DNA of 64,000 nucleotides from Myrmaecium sp. VS I D KN 1. Taxonomy: Eukaryota; Ascomycota; Dothideomycetes; Valsariales; Valsariaceae. The stretch lies in contig JADQAV010000043.1 of NCBI GenBank assembly GCA_019775845.1, forward strand, positions 124,001-188,000. Reading direction: 5' to 3'. Under the pieces are notes generated by a model. It was given only the letters and a program-made list of their open reading frames with translations. It made no database searches and was not told the origin of the DNA. The translations under genes were made by a program, and so were the position numbers. Shown piece after piece: positions 33,234 to 42,565 of the stretch. How positions within the stretch are numbered: the stretch's first letter is position 1; each line of letters begins with the position of its first letter.

Positions 33234-36200
33234 AGATGGAAAAAGGGTCAGATGAGTGTCGGGTATCAAACGCGGGAGAACCAGGACAGGGTATCACACA
33301 CGGGACAACCAGGACAGGGGCATCATCAGCATCATCGTCATCTCTGTGCTTCCCAGACGCCAACGGAGGGGCAATCGGGGACGCAAGGCCAGCCGCCTGC
33401 CTTGCCTTGCCCCTCCATCACCTCCCCTCGTCTGCGCGCCTATCACAACCGACCCATTTCCGGCGGAGATGACTGAGAACTGCGGTCTCATTAGTTACAT
33501 ACATAGGCATCGTCGTAGAGCGTATTCCGTGCGCCGGCTTCCGGCCCTTGAAGTGGAAAGCATGTCCGTACGACGTAGTTACATCGGCCGATGGCAGTGC
33601 CAGTGCCAGTGCCAGACCGAGCCACCTCCAGAGGCGCACGGCGCGGCGTGTATGCGGGACGACTCGGCCACCCGTGGCGGCTGAAACGAGCGACAGACGT
33701 GCTCTCGAGAGACGTGAGAGAGGCCCAAGGAGGGGCAGAGAGGGGTGGCGGTACGAGGCTGGTTCTTCGATGGCGATGGCGATGGCGAAAGCGTAGAGCA
33801 GCATGCGCTGTGCGGCGCAGATGCGCCCAAAGAGGAGAAGGGTGGAGCAGGCGACTACTGCATGCGGACGCGGAGAGGACGAGAGAGGAAAGGTGATGGG
33901 AGGAGAAGTAGGAGGATGAGGGAAAGTGCGATTTGCAAAGTAGAGGGGCGAATAGGTGGCGGATCAGCAAACGCACCCACACACGCAGACGGACCGGTTC
34001 GGGCTTACCTGCATGTAGGGAGTCGCTAAATACACTGCAATGCAGGCAAGGGATTTAGCTGCCTTTCTAGCAGCAAACCGCTCTTTCGCACAGCAAGGTA
34101 AAACCGCCGACAGGCTGGTCCCGCCCGCTCGCTTTGCCCGCTCTGTCGGTGTCCTCCTCCTTCAGCGCCTCCGTGTCATCCTGCAGGACGATGGGCGAAG
34201 GAGGAAGAGCGGCTCCGAAAGCTTGGGTCCGGCTCTTGGGCCTGAACTGCCGGCATAACCACCTGTGCGGGTGCGCGCGCTACGGCGAACGGATGACCCG
34301 TTTTCCCTTCAACGACGATCAGCATTCTTGTTCTGTCTCTGCCCGTCTCCTGAGAAGATACATCGCGAAAAACATCTCGGACTTCTCTCGCGAACCGTGT
34401 TTCATCTCCGTTGTTGAATCTGGCGGGACAAAGCTTCCTGCAAGAAGACGTCACGGGCTCCAGCGTTGGCAGACAGGGCCCCCTTGGCAAGTCGCGTGGT
34501 GGGTGATCGGCGCCATATGCCTTCGTGCATCTGCAGGGATGGCCAGAAGGAGAGGACACCAAGGCGAACAGGCAAGAGTTGGCGAAGAGATGGAACAGAA
34601 GAGGACATGGATCCCGAATGAGGAAGTCAAAGAACAAACACCATGGCAATGCAAGGATAGAGAAACAAGTGTCCCAGCCTCGTGCAAGAGGGAATCTGGC
34701 GGCGAACGGCGCAAACAGGCTCCGGATCTATTAACCTCAAAGACGGCTCGGCAATCTGCGAGTGAAAAACGCCGTCCTTGCTTTTTGCTTGAGCTGCGTC
34801 CCGCATTTCCGAGATAACTCGAGCGTTGTTATTGTTGATATAACGTTTTCTAAACGCGTTTCCGCGCGTCTCTTCTTTCTATGCCAATCACACGAAGCGA
34901 AGTTAGCTGACAAGCCAAACCAGGCCTAAGAGGGACGGCACAGTAGTATAGGAACTTGAAAGGACCATCAAAAAAAGGGAGCACGGATCAGGATGCAGTG
35001 AAGAACTAAGAAGAAGCCATCAAAAATATTTCAAACCGTCAGCTGCAAGCCTCATAGAGGCGAAATGGGATAGTGATTAGCTTCTCGACTATATCGCCGC
35101 AGGATGAAAAGAGATTGCCGTATGAGGAGGCCATGGGAAATCGTGAGGATTGCAAGGATCGTTGGTAGCCTCGTAAAAGCCTCACAGCTACGCCACTGTT
35201 GCACGCCCCCCTGCAGCAATCGTTGATAGAATGCAGAGATGAGCCACCGGCTCGGCTCCTTCTTTTCGCCGACTGCAACAGCTGACCACGGTTCCGAGCT
35301 GGCACTTGCCGAAGGCATTTCTTCCCTCAGATGAGGATGAACGTCTCATCTCGGGAAGGTCGAAGTCTTGACAGCAACGCTGAGCCGTCTCTTCCTCTAT
35401 ACCCTGCAACTTCGGTCGCGTAGCTGCGAAAGCCCCGAAATGCTTGATCGGTCTCTATTCGGCCATCCCGTCTAGCCTGGCTCCTCGGAGGAGGAAATGA
35501 TCCATCTCCATCAGCTTGTTCCGATCCGGAAAGGTTCCTCAGTCTCCAGGCCGAACGCGGGACGTCGGCTTGCGGACCTTGGCCCGGGCCTAGGTCGTGA
35601 CTAGCAGCAACCGGCTAGAGGCGATCCCTGAAGCGAATCACTAGCCCTCAATGCGGCGAGCGGTCAGTCGCCGGTGCCATCCAGGGGACAGGGGTCCTTT
35701 GGCGAATCGCAGTGCAGAAACGCGGGCAGAGAAGGCTGCCAAGCCGAACCGTTCACGCTGTGGGGCAAGCGAAGGACGGATCGAGGGGTCGGGACGATGA
35801 TAGGTTCATGTCGTGCAGAACGAACTCTGGAGATGATCAGGGGGGAAGAGGTGGGGATGCCGAGAAATGCGGGAATCAGAATCAAAGATCGATGAACATT
35901 TGATGAACGACTGAGGGGTTGTGATGTCTCCGCACCCAACCATGATGGCCTGAGAAAAGGAGACATTTCCAACGTCCCAACCGACTGGGATTGGCATCTT
36001 CGCTACGGAGTTGCGAGAGGGGAACTGAGTCGCAAAGGCGACCTCGAATGACTGCGAAGTTCGCTTTGCGGTGGTGGTGGTGGTCGGCACGGCAAGAAAA
36101 ACCGGGCAGCGGGCGAGAACTGGCTGCATCGCGTTTCCACCCCTCACCACTTGACCGGGAATCTGTGGCAAAAGCAGCGAGGCGAGGAAGTCATCGCTCG

Positions 36201-38001
36201 TCAGCTCGCCGTCCCGCCTTTGAACGCCAAGTGGGTATTGCACATCCCGCAAGTCTTGTACTGACTCGTGCATCTGTGAAAGGCCATCGTAGCAAGCCCT
36301 GAAGTCCATACCTCGATCGACGCTATCGAGGAATAGGGGAAGAGAGTGGACTCTCCGACTGACTCTCAGCAACGCGGGCTGGAGGACGGAAATAATGGGC
36401 GGTCCTGTCAGACTCTTCCGTTCCATCATCATTGCCCGAGTCGAGTAAAAGCCAATTGGACGAAGTGGAGGTGCCAGGCCTAACGGGACCCTCCTCGACC
36501 CCTCTCCCCCTCCTCCCTCAGGGTCAACCTATGGGCGGCCTCGGCGTTGGGACAAGCTTCGCTCGTACCTTGCAGGCGAGCGGTGCAGGGCCCTCACCGT
36601 TGTCCAACCGCTTCCTGACACCCCTCACATCGGGGAGAGCTAGGGGAACGGCTGCTTAGCGAAGAGGGGAGGTGGATGGGAAAGCAAGAATGCTCGTCGG
36701 CTCGCCGAATGTGACTGTGTGATGGACTGCCATTCGGCTCCGACAATTGCCCATGATAGCAGTCTGTCTTCCCGTCGACTCGGAAGTTGCCAGCAATTCC
36801 TCTGCCCGAGACCAGCGAGTCGAGCAGACACGACTCATGGACAGATAGAGAAGAGAGAGCAAGCGATGATGTCAAGCCCCCCCTCTCGCGGTCGGCGCGA
36901 TCCTGCTTTCTTCCTTCGTCCCAGAATCGTCGCGATAGGGATTTTAGATCCCGTTGCGCAATCGGCGAAGGAGGACTCTGAGTGCGTCCTATGGACTGGC
37001 CCCTTTGTGATCGACAAGCCCTGCCAACGTTTCCGTTCGCGATAGAGATGCCCGGCCATTCTCTTTCGGGAGAGCAGTGATGATGCCAGGTTTTTGTGTG
37101 ATAATGTTGTATGCTACGGACATGGAATCGTCATTGCGAGAGTGTATGATACGTACAGTATCTTAACGGCTAGTAGTTGTGTGCGTCATTGACGGTGCGA
37201 TCTACAAACGTAAGGTAACAGGACTGTCTGAGTAGGACAGACGTACACCAAAGAGAAACATATGTTCAGGCGTCTGAGGGGTGAAGATGTGGACGCTCGA
37301 AGTCTCCAGTCTCGAGTGAGGTCTGAAGAAAGGCTGACCGACGTCGAATCTGCGGAGAGGCAGGACGCACGGGGTGCACGTCGGAGCCGCACATTGGTCC
37401 GTGACGACGTCAGAACTGCTAGGACCCATCTCCCGCTTCAGCCTGGAGAAGATAGAAGATGGTGATAGTGATATGGGTGAACGCAAGAACACCGTCCAAC
37501 GACGACATCGTGGTGGCGGCGATGAGCCGTTGAGAAGGACGGGCAATGACATATGCAGAGTGCGGCTCGTTGCAGTAGTTCGAAGCAGTTCCCGTCGGTC
37601 CGCCGCGAGCGACGATCCCGGCTGGCGAACGGAGGTGATAGTGGTCAAGACCGGTAGCGATGATGGGGGATGATGCTGATGATGTTGGGTGATGATATAT
37701 ATGGCTTGCGAGAATGGACGACGGAGGACCCTGACCGCGTACGCTCAGGGTCGATATAGAGTTTGGAGGGCCCTGCATTTATCCCCGTTCAGGTACCCAG
37801 CGACGTTTAGACGGCTGATCCTGGCGGCTTTGCGGTTTAAGTGATGGGCGAGACTCGCATCAACGGCGTGCGGAAGAGCGATAAGGGATGACATCTTCTG
37901 GGGATTCTGACGAAACCTCATCGCCCCGGTTGAGACTGCGATGATGATGATGATGGAGACGATGAGACAACTGGGGACGGGAGATGGCCGTCGCAGAACG
38001 A

Positions 38002-38007
38002 TATAAA
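38002..38007 (+). promoter_or_regulatory. TATA box of the small secreted protein gene
   Basis: TATAAA in the context gatataaagcg lies 166 bp before the ATG at 38173, allowing a leader of about 130 nt. Confidence 0.5.
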
Positions 38008-38172
38008 GCGGTCTGGAAGAACATCCAGAAGTTCTCATCAGCAGATCAACAGCTTCCGCAATCCCAGCATCAGAGTCCAGAGCCTCCAGAGCCTCCAAAC
38101 CCCCAATTTTCTTCTCCATCAAAACTCCTCCTCAAGATCATCACCACCGCCACCCATCAACAACATCCCAAG

Positions 38173-38715
38173 ATGAAGTACCTCACCCTCCTCACCCTCG
38201 CCACCGCCGCCTCCGCCGCTCCCTTCGGCAACCTCCTCCACCACAAGGGACACAGCAACTCGACCGTCGCGGCCAACAGCACATCCGTCGCCAAGCCATG
38301 CACCACCGGCGAACCCTTCGCGCCCCTCCTCTCCGCCGTCGCCGAGGTCAAGAGCGAGCTGGGCGAGAAGGCCACCCTGCTCGCGCCCTTCGAGTCCGCC
38401 CTGCCCAAGGCGACCGGCTCCCTGCTCGAGAAGCGCAACGACGACAAGCATGAGGACAAGAAGGAGAAGAGCCACAAGGACGGCAAGAGCAAGGAGGAGC
38501 ACAAGAACAGCAAGGGCAAGAGCAAGAGCAAGGAGGAAGGCCATCACAAGGCTACCTCCACCACTTCTTCCTCTTCTTCTTTCGTCCCTCTTCCTACCGG
38601 CACCGGCTCTTGGAAGCACCACCCCAGCAGCGGCACTGGCCTTCCCTTCCCGACCGCCTCTCCCTCTGGCTCCAAGATCTACCACTTCCCCTCCGTCTCC
38701 GCCTCTAGCTCTTAA
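38173..38715 (+). CDS. Small secreted Lys/His/Ser-rich protein, 180 aa, unrecognised
   Basis: No known family. A clean signal peptide (MKYLTLLTLATAASA) is followed by a short region with possible N-glycosylation sites (NSTVAANSTS) and a single Cys, then a dibasic LLEKRNDD near residue 94 that looks like a Kex2 site. The second half begins with about 35 residues of mixed charge (KHEDKKEKSHKDGKSKEEHK) and ends in Ser/Thr/Pro/Gly with His (SWKHHPSSGTG). Codons are almost all C- or G-ending, unlike random frames nearby, which suggests high expression. The in-frame frame extends upstream to 37984, but 38173 gives the signal peptide and sits in good context (CCCAAGATG). A secreted wall or effector-like protein is possible; the charged block could bind metal or polyanions. 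Confidence 0.75.
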   Translation: MKYLTLLTLATAASAAPFGNLLHHKGHSNSTVAANSTSVAKPCTTGEPFAPLLSAVAEVKSELGEKATLLAPFESALPKATGSLLEKRNDDKHEDKKEKSHKDGKSKEEHKNSKGKSKSKEEGHHKATSTTSSSSSFVPLPTGTGSWKHHPSSGTGLPFPTASPSGSKIYHFPSVSASSS

Positions 38716-41018
38716 GTGAAGAGAGAGCATGCCGGTCTCCGGACCGATGAGAGCTGCGGGGAAAAGATGAAGAGAGACATGACCAATAACGAACTGCGAT
38801 GAAACGAATCCACCTCAATGACCTTCCCCTTTTTCCCCATGACTCTCCAATAGACCTTTAGACAAGATCTCTTGTATCTTTTCCTTCTTGTTCTTTCTTC
38901 CTCCCCACTTTCCTTCTCCATTGTACGTAGTAGATCGCAATGTAATATATTAGACATCTTGACCAAAATTTCGCAAATGACTCTGAATATGTGCAAAATA
39001 AACCAAAAGCTCAATGATTCAGAACGTGACAGACGAGTAAAAGAAAAGATCGGACAAAGCTCCTCTCCCCCTCCCATCCCCATTTACCTACAGTGGCCAC
39101 CCTTCCCCCATCCCTGGGTAACACCCACTCCCTTTTCCCATCCCGGAAGGTGGGGAAGAGACAAGAGACGAAAAGTGGAAGTTGAAGCGAAAGCTGAAAG
39201 CAGAAAGGGAAGAGTATGAAAGAGAGGGAGGAGCAGCGCTGAGGTGGGGTTTGTGAATTTGGAAAAAAAAAAAGATTGGTGTGGAGTTGTGCGAGGTCGG
39301 GGCCTCAGGGCCCTATGACGTCAGGTTCCCGTTCGGTTTTCGAACGGCACCTCCACTGACGGCGAACGACGGGCGGGGACCGTCAGGCGGAGCGCTTTGG
39401 GCCGGGGATATTTCCGTAAGACCCGTAATTTGTTGTGAATGATGGATGCTTGAGAAGTTGAGGGATGAGGATGGACGAGTAAGGGGGAGCTGATGGATGC
39501 CGCGGTGGGATACGAGGAGGCGTCCTCCTTCTCCTCCATTCCTCTGCCTTCCCAGCAAGATCCCAGCAAGCAAGGAGGATTGAAGAAACGAAGGAACGAA
39601 GGAACGAAGGAAGAGAGCGGCTTGAGCAGATGAAACAATGTGGCTCGTGGTGGGCTTGTGTTTCTTGGTGGGAAGACGAGACGACCCGAATGAAGGCGAG
39701 CTTTCCCCACCCTGAACCCTCCTACCCCTCTCTCTCCATTTCGCTTCATGTCACGCCGACTACTCGGCCGAGTATGAGAGAATTCACTGTCGGGATTGCG
39801 CTGTTCTCTAGTAGAGGAGAAGGGAGACAAATGAGGGACAAATCGACGTTGGGAGACAAGCAAAGAGAGAGAAAAAAAAGAAAAAATTCCAAACCTCAGG
39901 CACCAAACCCCTCTCAGCACGATCGTGCTGTGCTGTTGTCCCCTTGCCCTTGCCCTTGCCCGCTGCCCGCTGCCCGCCCGTGCACGCGGGAGATCTACAA
40001 CCAGGTACCATACCACGAACAGCACCAGCCACCGCGGCTTTGTATCGCCTTGTATTGCGCCGAGAAAAAGTAAAGAAAGGGAGAAGAAGGAAAGAAAAAA
40101 TATCATCCTCTGAGACAAAGTGCGATTCATACATACATCATCCGGAAGTAACTCACAAACTACACCACACCACGCCAACGCCTCACCGCGCGGAAGTGTC
40201 CGTACATGCCCTATCCCTTCACGCAGAAACCAAAGAAGCAAAACAGAGAGATGATTTATTAAGCGATATCTGTATTATCGTTGTATAGATCGATGAAAGG
40301 AAATGTAAGAGAATAAGAGAAAATGGTACAAGACACCGCGAGCGGGATATCTTCGCGTACAAGAGGAGATATAGAGAATAACGCCAGCCCAAGAAAACCG
40401 AAGAAACGCCCTCGCGATAGTGAGGAAACACTCAAATCACATTGCGCAATAAGAAAAGGAAATAAAAGAAACGTGCCGGAAATGGAAAGACATTTCCAAT
40501 TCCGTAGCCGTGAGACGCATCCCAGCCGTCCAATTCATCCGAAATCGTACAGTAAGTTACATCGTATGCGACGCGTGGGGGAAGGGAATCCTTTGCATCA
40601 CCGCGCAGGAAGCGCTGGAGGAGGGGGAGGAAGAAGAGGGGGAGGCGACAACCTCATGCGCCCGGTAAGACGACCCGAGCGAGGGCCCCTGCCCCCTCCC
40701 ACCCTCGACAAGCCCCGCAACCTGGGTCCCATGCCGCCGGCAATACAAATCCCGGATGCCCAGATTCGCGAACGGCGACAGCAGGGTTCCGGCCGACAAC
40801 GCCCATTGCTCCATGTATCCGAACAACACCCCAAACATTATGACCCATGAGAGCGATGATAGGAAGAAAAAGAAAAGAGACAAAAAAAGAGGTAGAGTGA
40901 TTGCAATCCGGTCGACCGGTGCCAGTCCGGGGAGCCGGATGCGGGGAATCATTAACGACACGTTCGAAGGCAAGAAACGACGTGCAACAACGCAAGTGGG
41001 TGAGGGCGCAGGGTACGC
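38716..41018. other. Intergenic region between convergent genes, 2.3 kb
   Basis: It separates the 3' ends of the small secreted protein gene and the WOPR gene, so no promoter is expected, yet it holds a perfect CRE palindrome (TGACGTCA, 39316-39323) and, 6 bp further on, a perfect 7-bp hairpin (39329-39347). Tandem repeats occur at 39588-39613 (acgaagga units) and 39938-39975 (cccttg and cccgctg units). I see no convincing coding region. Confidence 0.4.
39316..39347. promoter_or_regulatory. CRE palindrome TGACGTCA followed by a perfect hairpin
   Basis: TGACGTCA at 39316-39323 is the ATF/CREB bZIP palindrome. At 39329-39347, CCGTTCG and CGAACGG form a 7-bp stem around a GTTTT loop. The function is inferred only from the sequences. 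Confidence 0.35.
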
Positions 41019-42413
41019 TCAGCAGTACTGCACCGTCGGCTGAGGGTAGCACGGCGGTGAAGACATGTCCCAGTAGGAGGTCACCGGCGTCGGCGGGCAC
41101 CACGTCTCATCCAACACCGGCTCGTACTCGAACGAGGCTGGAGGCGTGGGCTGGAACTGGCCCGGGTGATGGTAATACTGGCCCATGTCCACCGTCTTGA
41201 CCTGGATGTCCCAGCCGGGCTGGTGCTGTTGCGAGTTGCTGTGCTGCATCTCGTGCGACTGTTGAGAGGGCACGATGTGGGGCACGTCCTGGGAAGGCAG
41301 GACGTGTTGCGGAGGCAGCCACATGTCCTCGGCAGGCGAGCGGGCCCCGTCCGACGTGCTGGCGCTGCGCATCGACTGAGCTGTGTGGTTCGATTCGATG
41401 GAGGGAGCGGGCGACACCAAGGAAGGGGAGACAACGCCCGGCTGGATGAGGGACAGGTTCTGCAGCGGCGCAGGCACGTGTCGCGCAGGCACCATCGGCG
41501 CCGAAGAGGCAACTGGGTGCTGCTCGTACTTGAACAACTTGCTGTCCTGCGACGGCAGCATCTGAAAGGCGTTCTCCATGTGCGGTGGGTGTTGGTGGTG
41601 GACAAACATGTCAGGAGCGGCGTAGGCCACCGGAACAGGCTGCACGGGGTGGTGGTAGCCGTGGGGCGAAGGGTGACCGAAATGTTGGGGAGGGGAGGGC
41701 GTAATCTGGTCCATCGCCGGAACCATCTCGACGCCGTCCTCGAAGTCTTCCTCCTGGAGGGAGTACTTCCACTTCTTGCCACGAAGAAGGGAGTCGCGGA
41801 TCCTCAGGTTGGCGATGCGCGGGTCCTGGCATGGGCGCTTGAGCCTGCCCGACTTGACGTCGTCGAGGCTGTAGTATGAGACAAGATGGATGGTGGCGCC
41901 GTCGCAGCGAACACTCATGCTCTTCTTGATGAGGCCGCCCTCCTTGAACTCGTAGGTGTCAGTCAAGGGACCGACGTATTTGCGGTCGACGTCGGTGTCG
42001 AAGAGAATATGCTTCTGGTGTGCCGTGGGCGTCGATTCGGACGGAGAGTAGTAGGTGGTCTGGATGGAGAGAGGACGGTAAGAACGAGCCTTCTTCAGGA
42101 CTCTCCGCTGGGTCCCAGGAGGGAAGTCCTTGTCGAGCTCGCGGTAGAAGAGGAAGTTGCCCATGGTTCGGCTGGGACTCCAGATGACGGTGTCGGTCCA
42201 ACGCTTGATGCCAGAGACGCGCTCGTCGAAGACGAAAACGTAGCCGCTCTTGGTAAGGAACTCCTTCTCGCCTTCGCTGGGGCGACGCCAGATCAAAGGG
42301 CAGATACCCTGGAGGCATGCCTCGATCAGCTGGAGACCGTCCATGCTGGTTTGGACGAAGCCATAGAAGGCCGGGGAGGGCTCGTCATTCCCACTGCCAG
42401 GAATGTGTGCCAT
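41019..42413 (-). CDS. Gti1/Pac2 (WOPR) family transcription factor
   Basis: A nuclear DNA-binding regulator of the WOPR family, which includes Wor1/Ryp1/Sge1 and Gti1/Pac2 and controls morphological switching, conidiation, sexual onset or nutrient uptake in fungi. The WOPR-a half begins near residue 16 (FYGFVQTSMDGLQLIEACLQ) and contains the hallmark SGIKRWTDTVIWSPSRTMG. WOPR-b near residues 162-210 contains LIKKSMSVRCDGATIHLV, SYYSLDDVKSGRL and DPRIANLRIR. The spelling RRPSEGEKEFLTKSG and GIKRWTD suits the Gti1/Pac2 side better than Ryp1/Sge1, but this is a judgement by eye. The C-terminal half is disordered and rich in His, Pro, Gln and Ser, as in the family. I chose the only in-frame ATG, 42413 (MAHIPGSG), giving 464 residues. 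About 12 kb of upstream DNA has no recognisable gene. Confidence 0.9.
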   Translation of the reverse strand: MAHIPGSGNDEPSPAFYGFVQTSMDGLQLIEACLQGICPLIWRRPSEGEKEFLTKSGYVFVFDERVSGIKRWTDTVIWSPSRTMGNFLFYRELDKDFPPGTQRRVLKKARSYRPLSIQTTYYSPSESTPTAHQKHILFDTDVDRKYVGPLTDTYEFKEGGLIKKSMSVRCDGATIHLVSYYSLDDVKSGRLKRPCQDPRIANLRIRDSLLRGKKWKYSLQEEDFEDGVEMVPAMDQITPSPPQHFGHPSPHGYHHPVQPVPVAYAAPDMFVHHQHPPHMENAFQMLPSQDSKLFKYEQHPVASSAPMVPARHVPAPLQNLSLIQPGVVSPSLVSPAPSIESNHTAQSMRSASTSDGARSPAEDMWLPPQHVLPSQDVPHIVPSQQSHEMQHSNSQQHQPGWDIQVKTVDMGQYYHHPGQFQPTPPASFEYEPVLDETWCPPTPVTSYWDMSSPPCYPQPTVQYC

Positions 42414-42479
42414 TGCGTGAGCTGAATGGCCGCTATACAGCGGAGTGGTGTGAGGTGGATGTTGAGTTGCTGTCAAGCA

Positions 42480-42565
42480 CTATAGCATCTGACAACCCCC
42501 GAAGAATGGACTGAGGCTCCAACATCAGCCAACATGGTTGACGAGAGGACGGCATAGTTACTCAC
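42480..42565 (-). other. Probable 5' UTR intron of the WOPR gene
   Basis: On the minus strand a strong donor (ctactcg then GTGAGTAAC at 42565) is followed by an acceptor CTATAG ending at 42480, or TTGACAG ending at 42470, giving an intron of 86 or 96 nt just upstream of the ATG. The flanking sequence is CT-rich leader-like. Confidence 0.4.

Larger units (their letters stand above)
30432..38172. other. Gene desert, 7.7 kb
   Basis: No coding region with a recognisable family, signal peptide or plausible exon chain was found on either strand. Open frames of up to about 260 codons exist but read as random Arg/Ser/Pro-rich filler in a sequence without AT bias. The region contains several small tandem repeats (31044-31071, 33202-33233, 33594-33614) and the TATA box of the downstream gene at its right end. 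It is not AT-rich, so it does not look like a RIP-mutated repeat island. It may be a long regulatory region or hold unrecognised or non-coding transcripts. Confidence 0.45.

Noticed and set aside
34134-34817. A 227-codon + strand frame in the 30-38 kb desert
   Set aside because: Random-looking composition (high Arg, Cys, Trp), no homologous feel, and no splice or promoter context.
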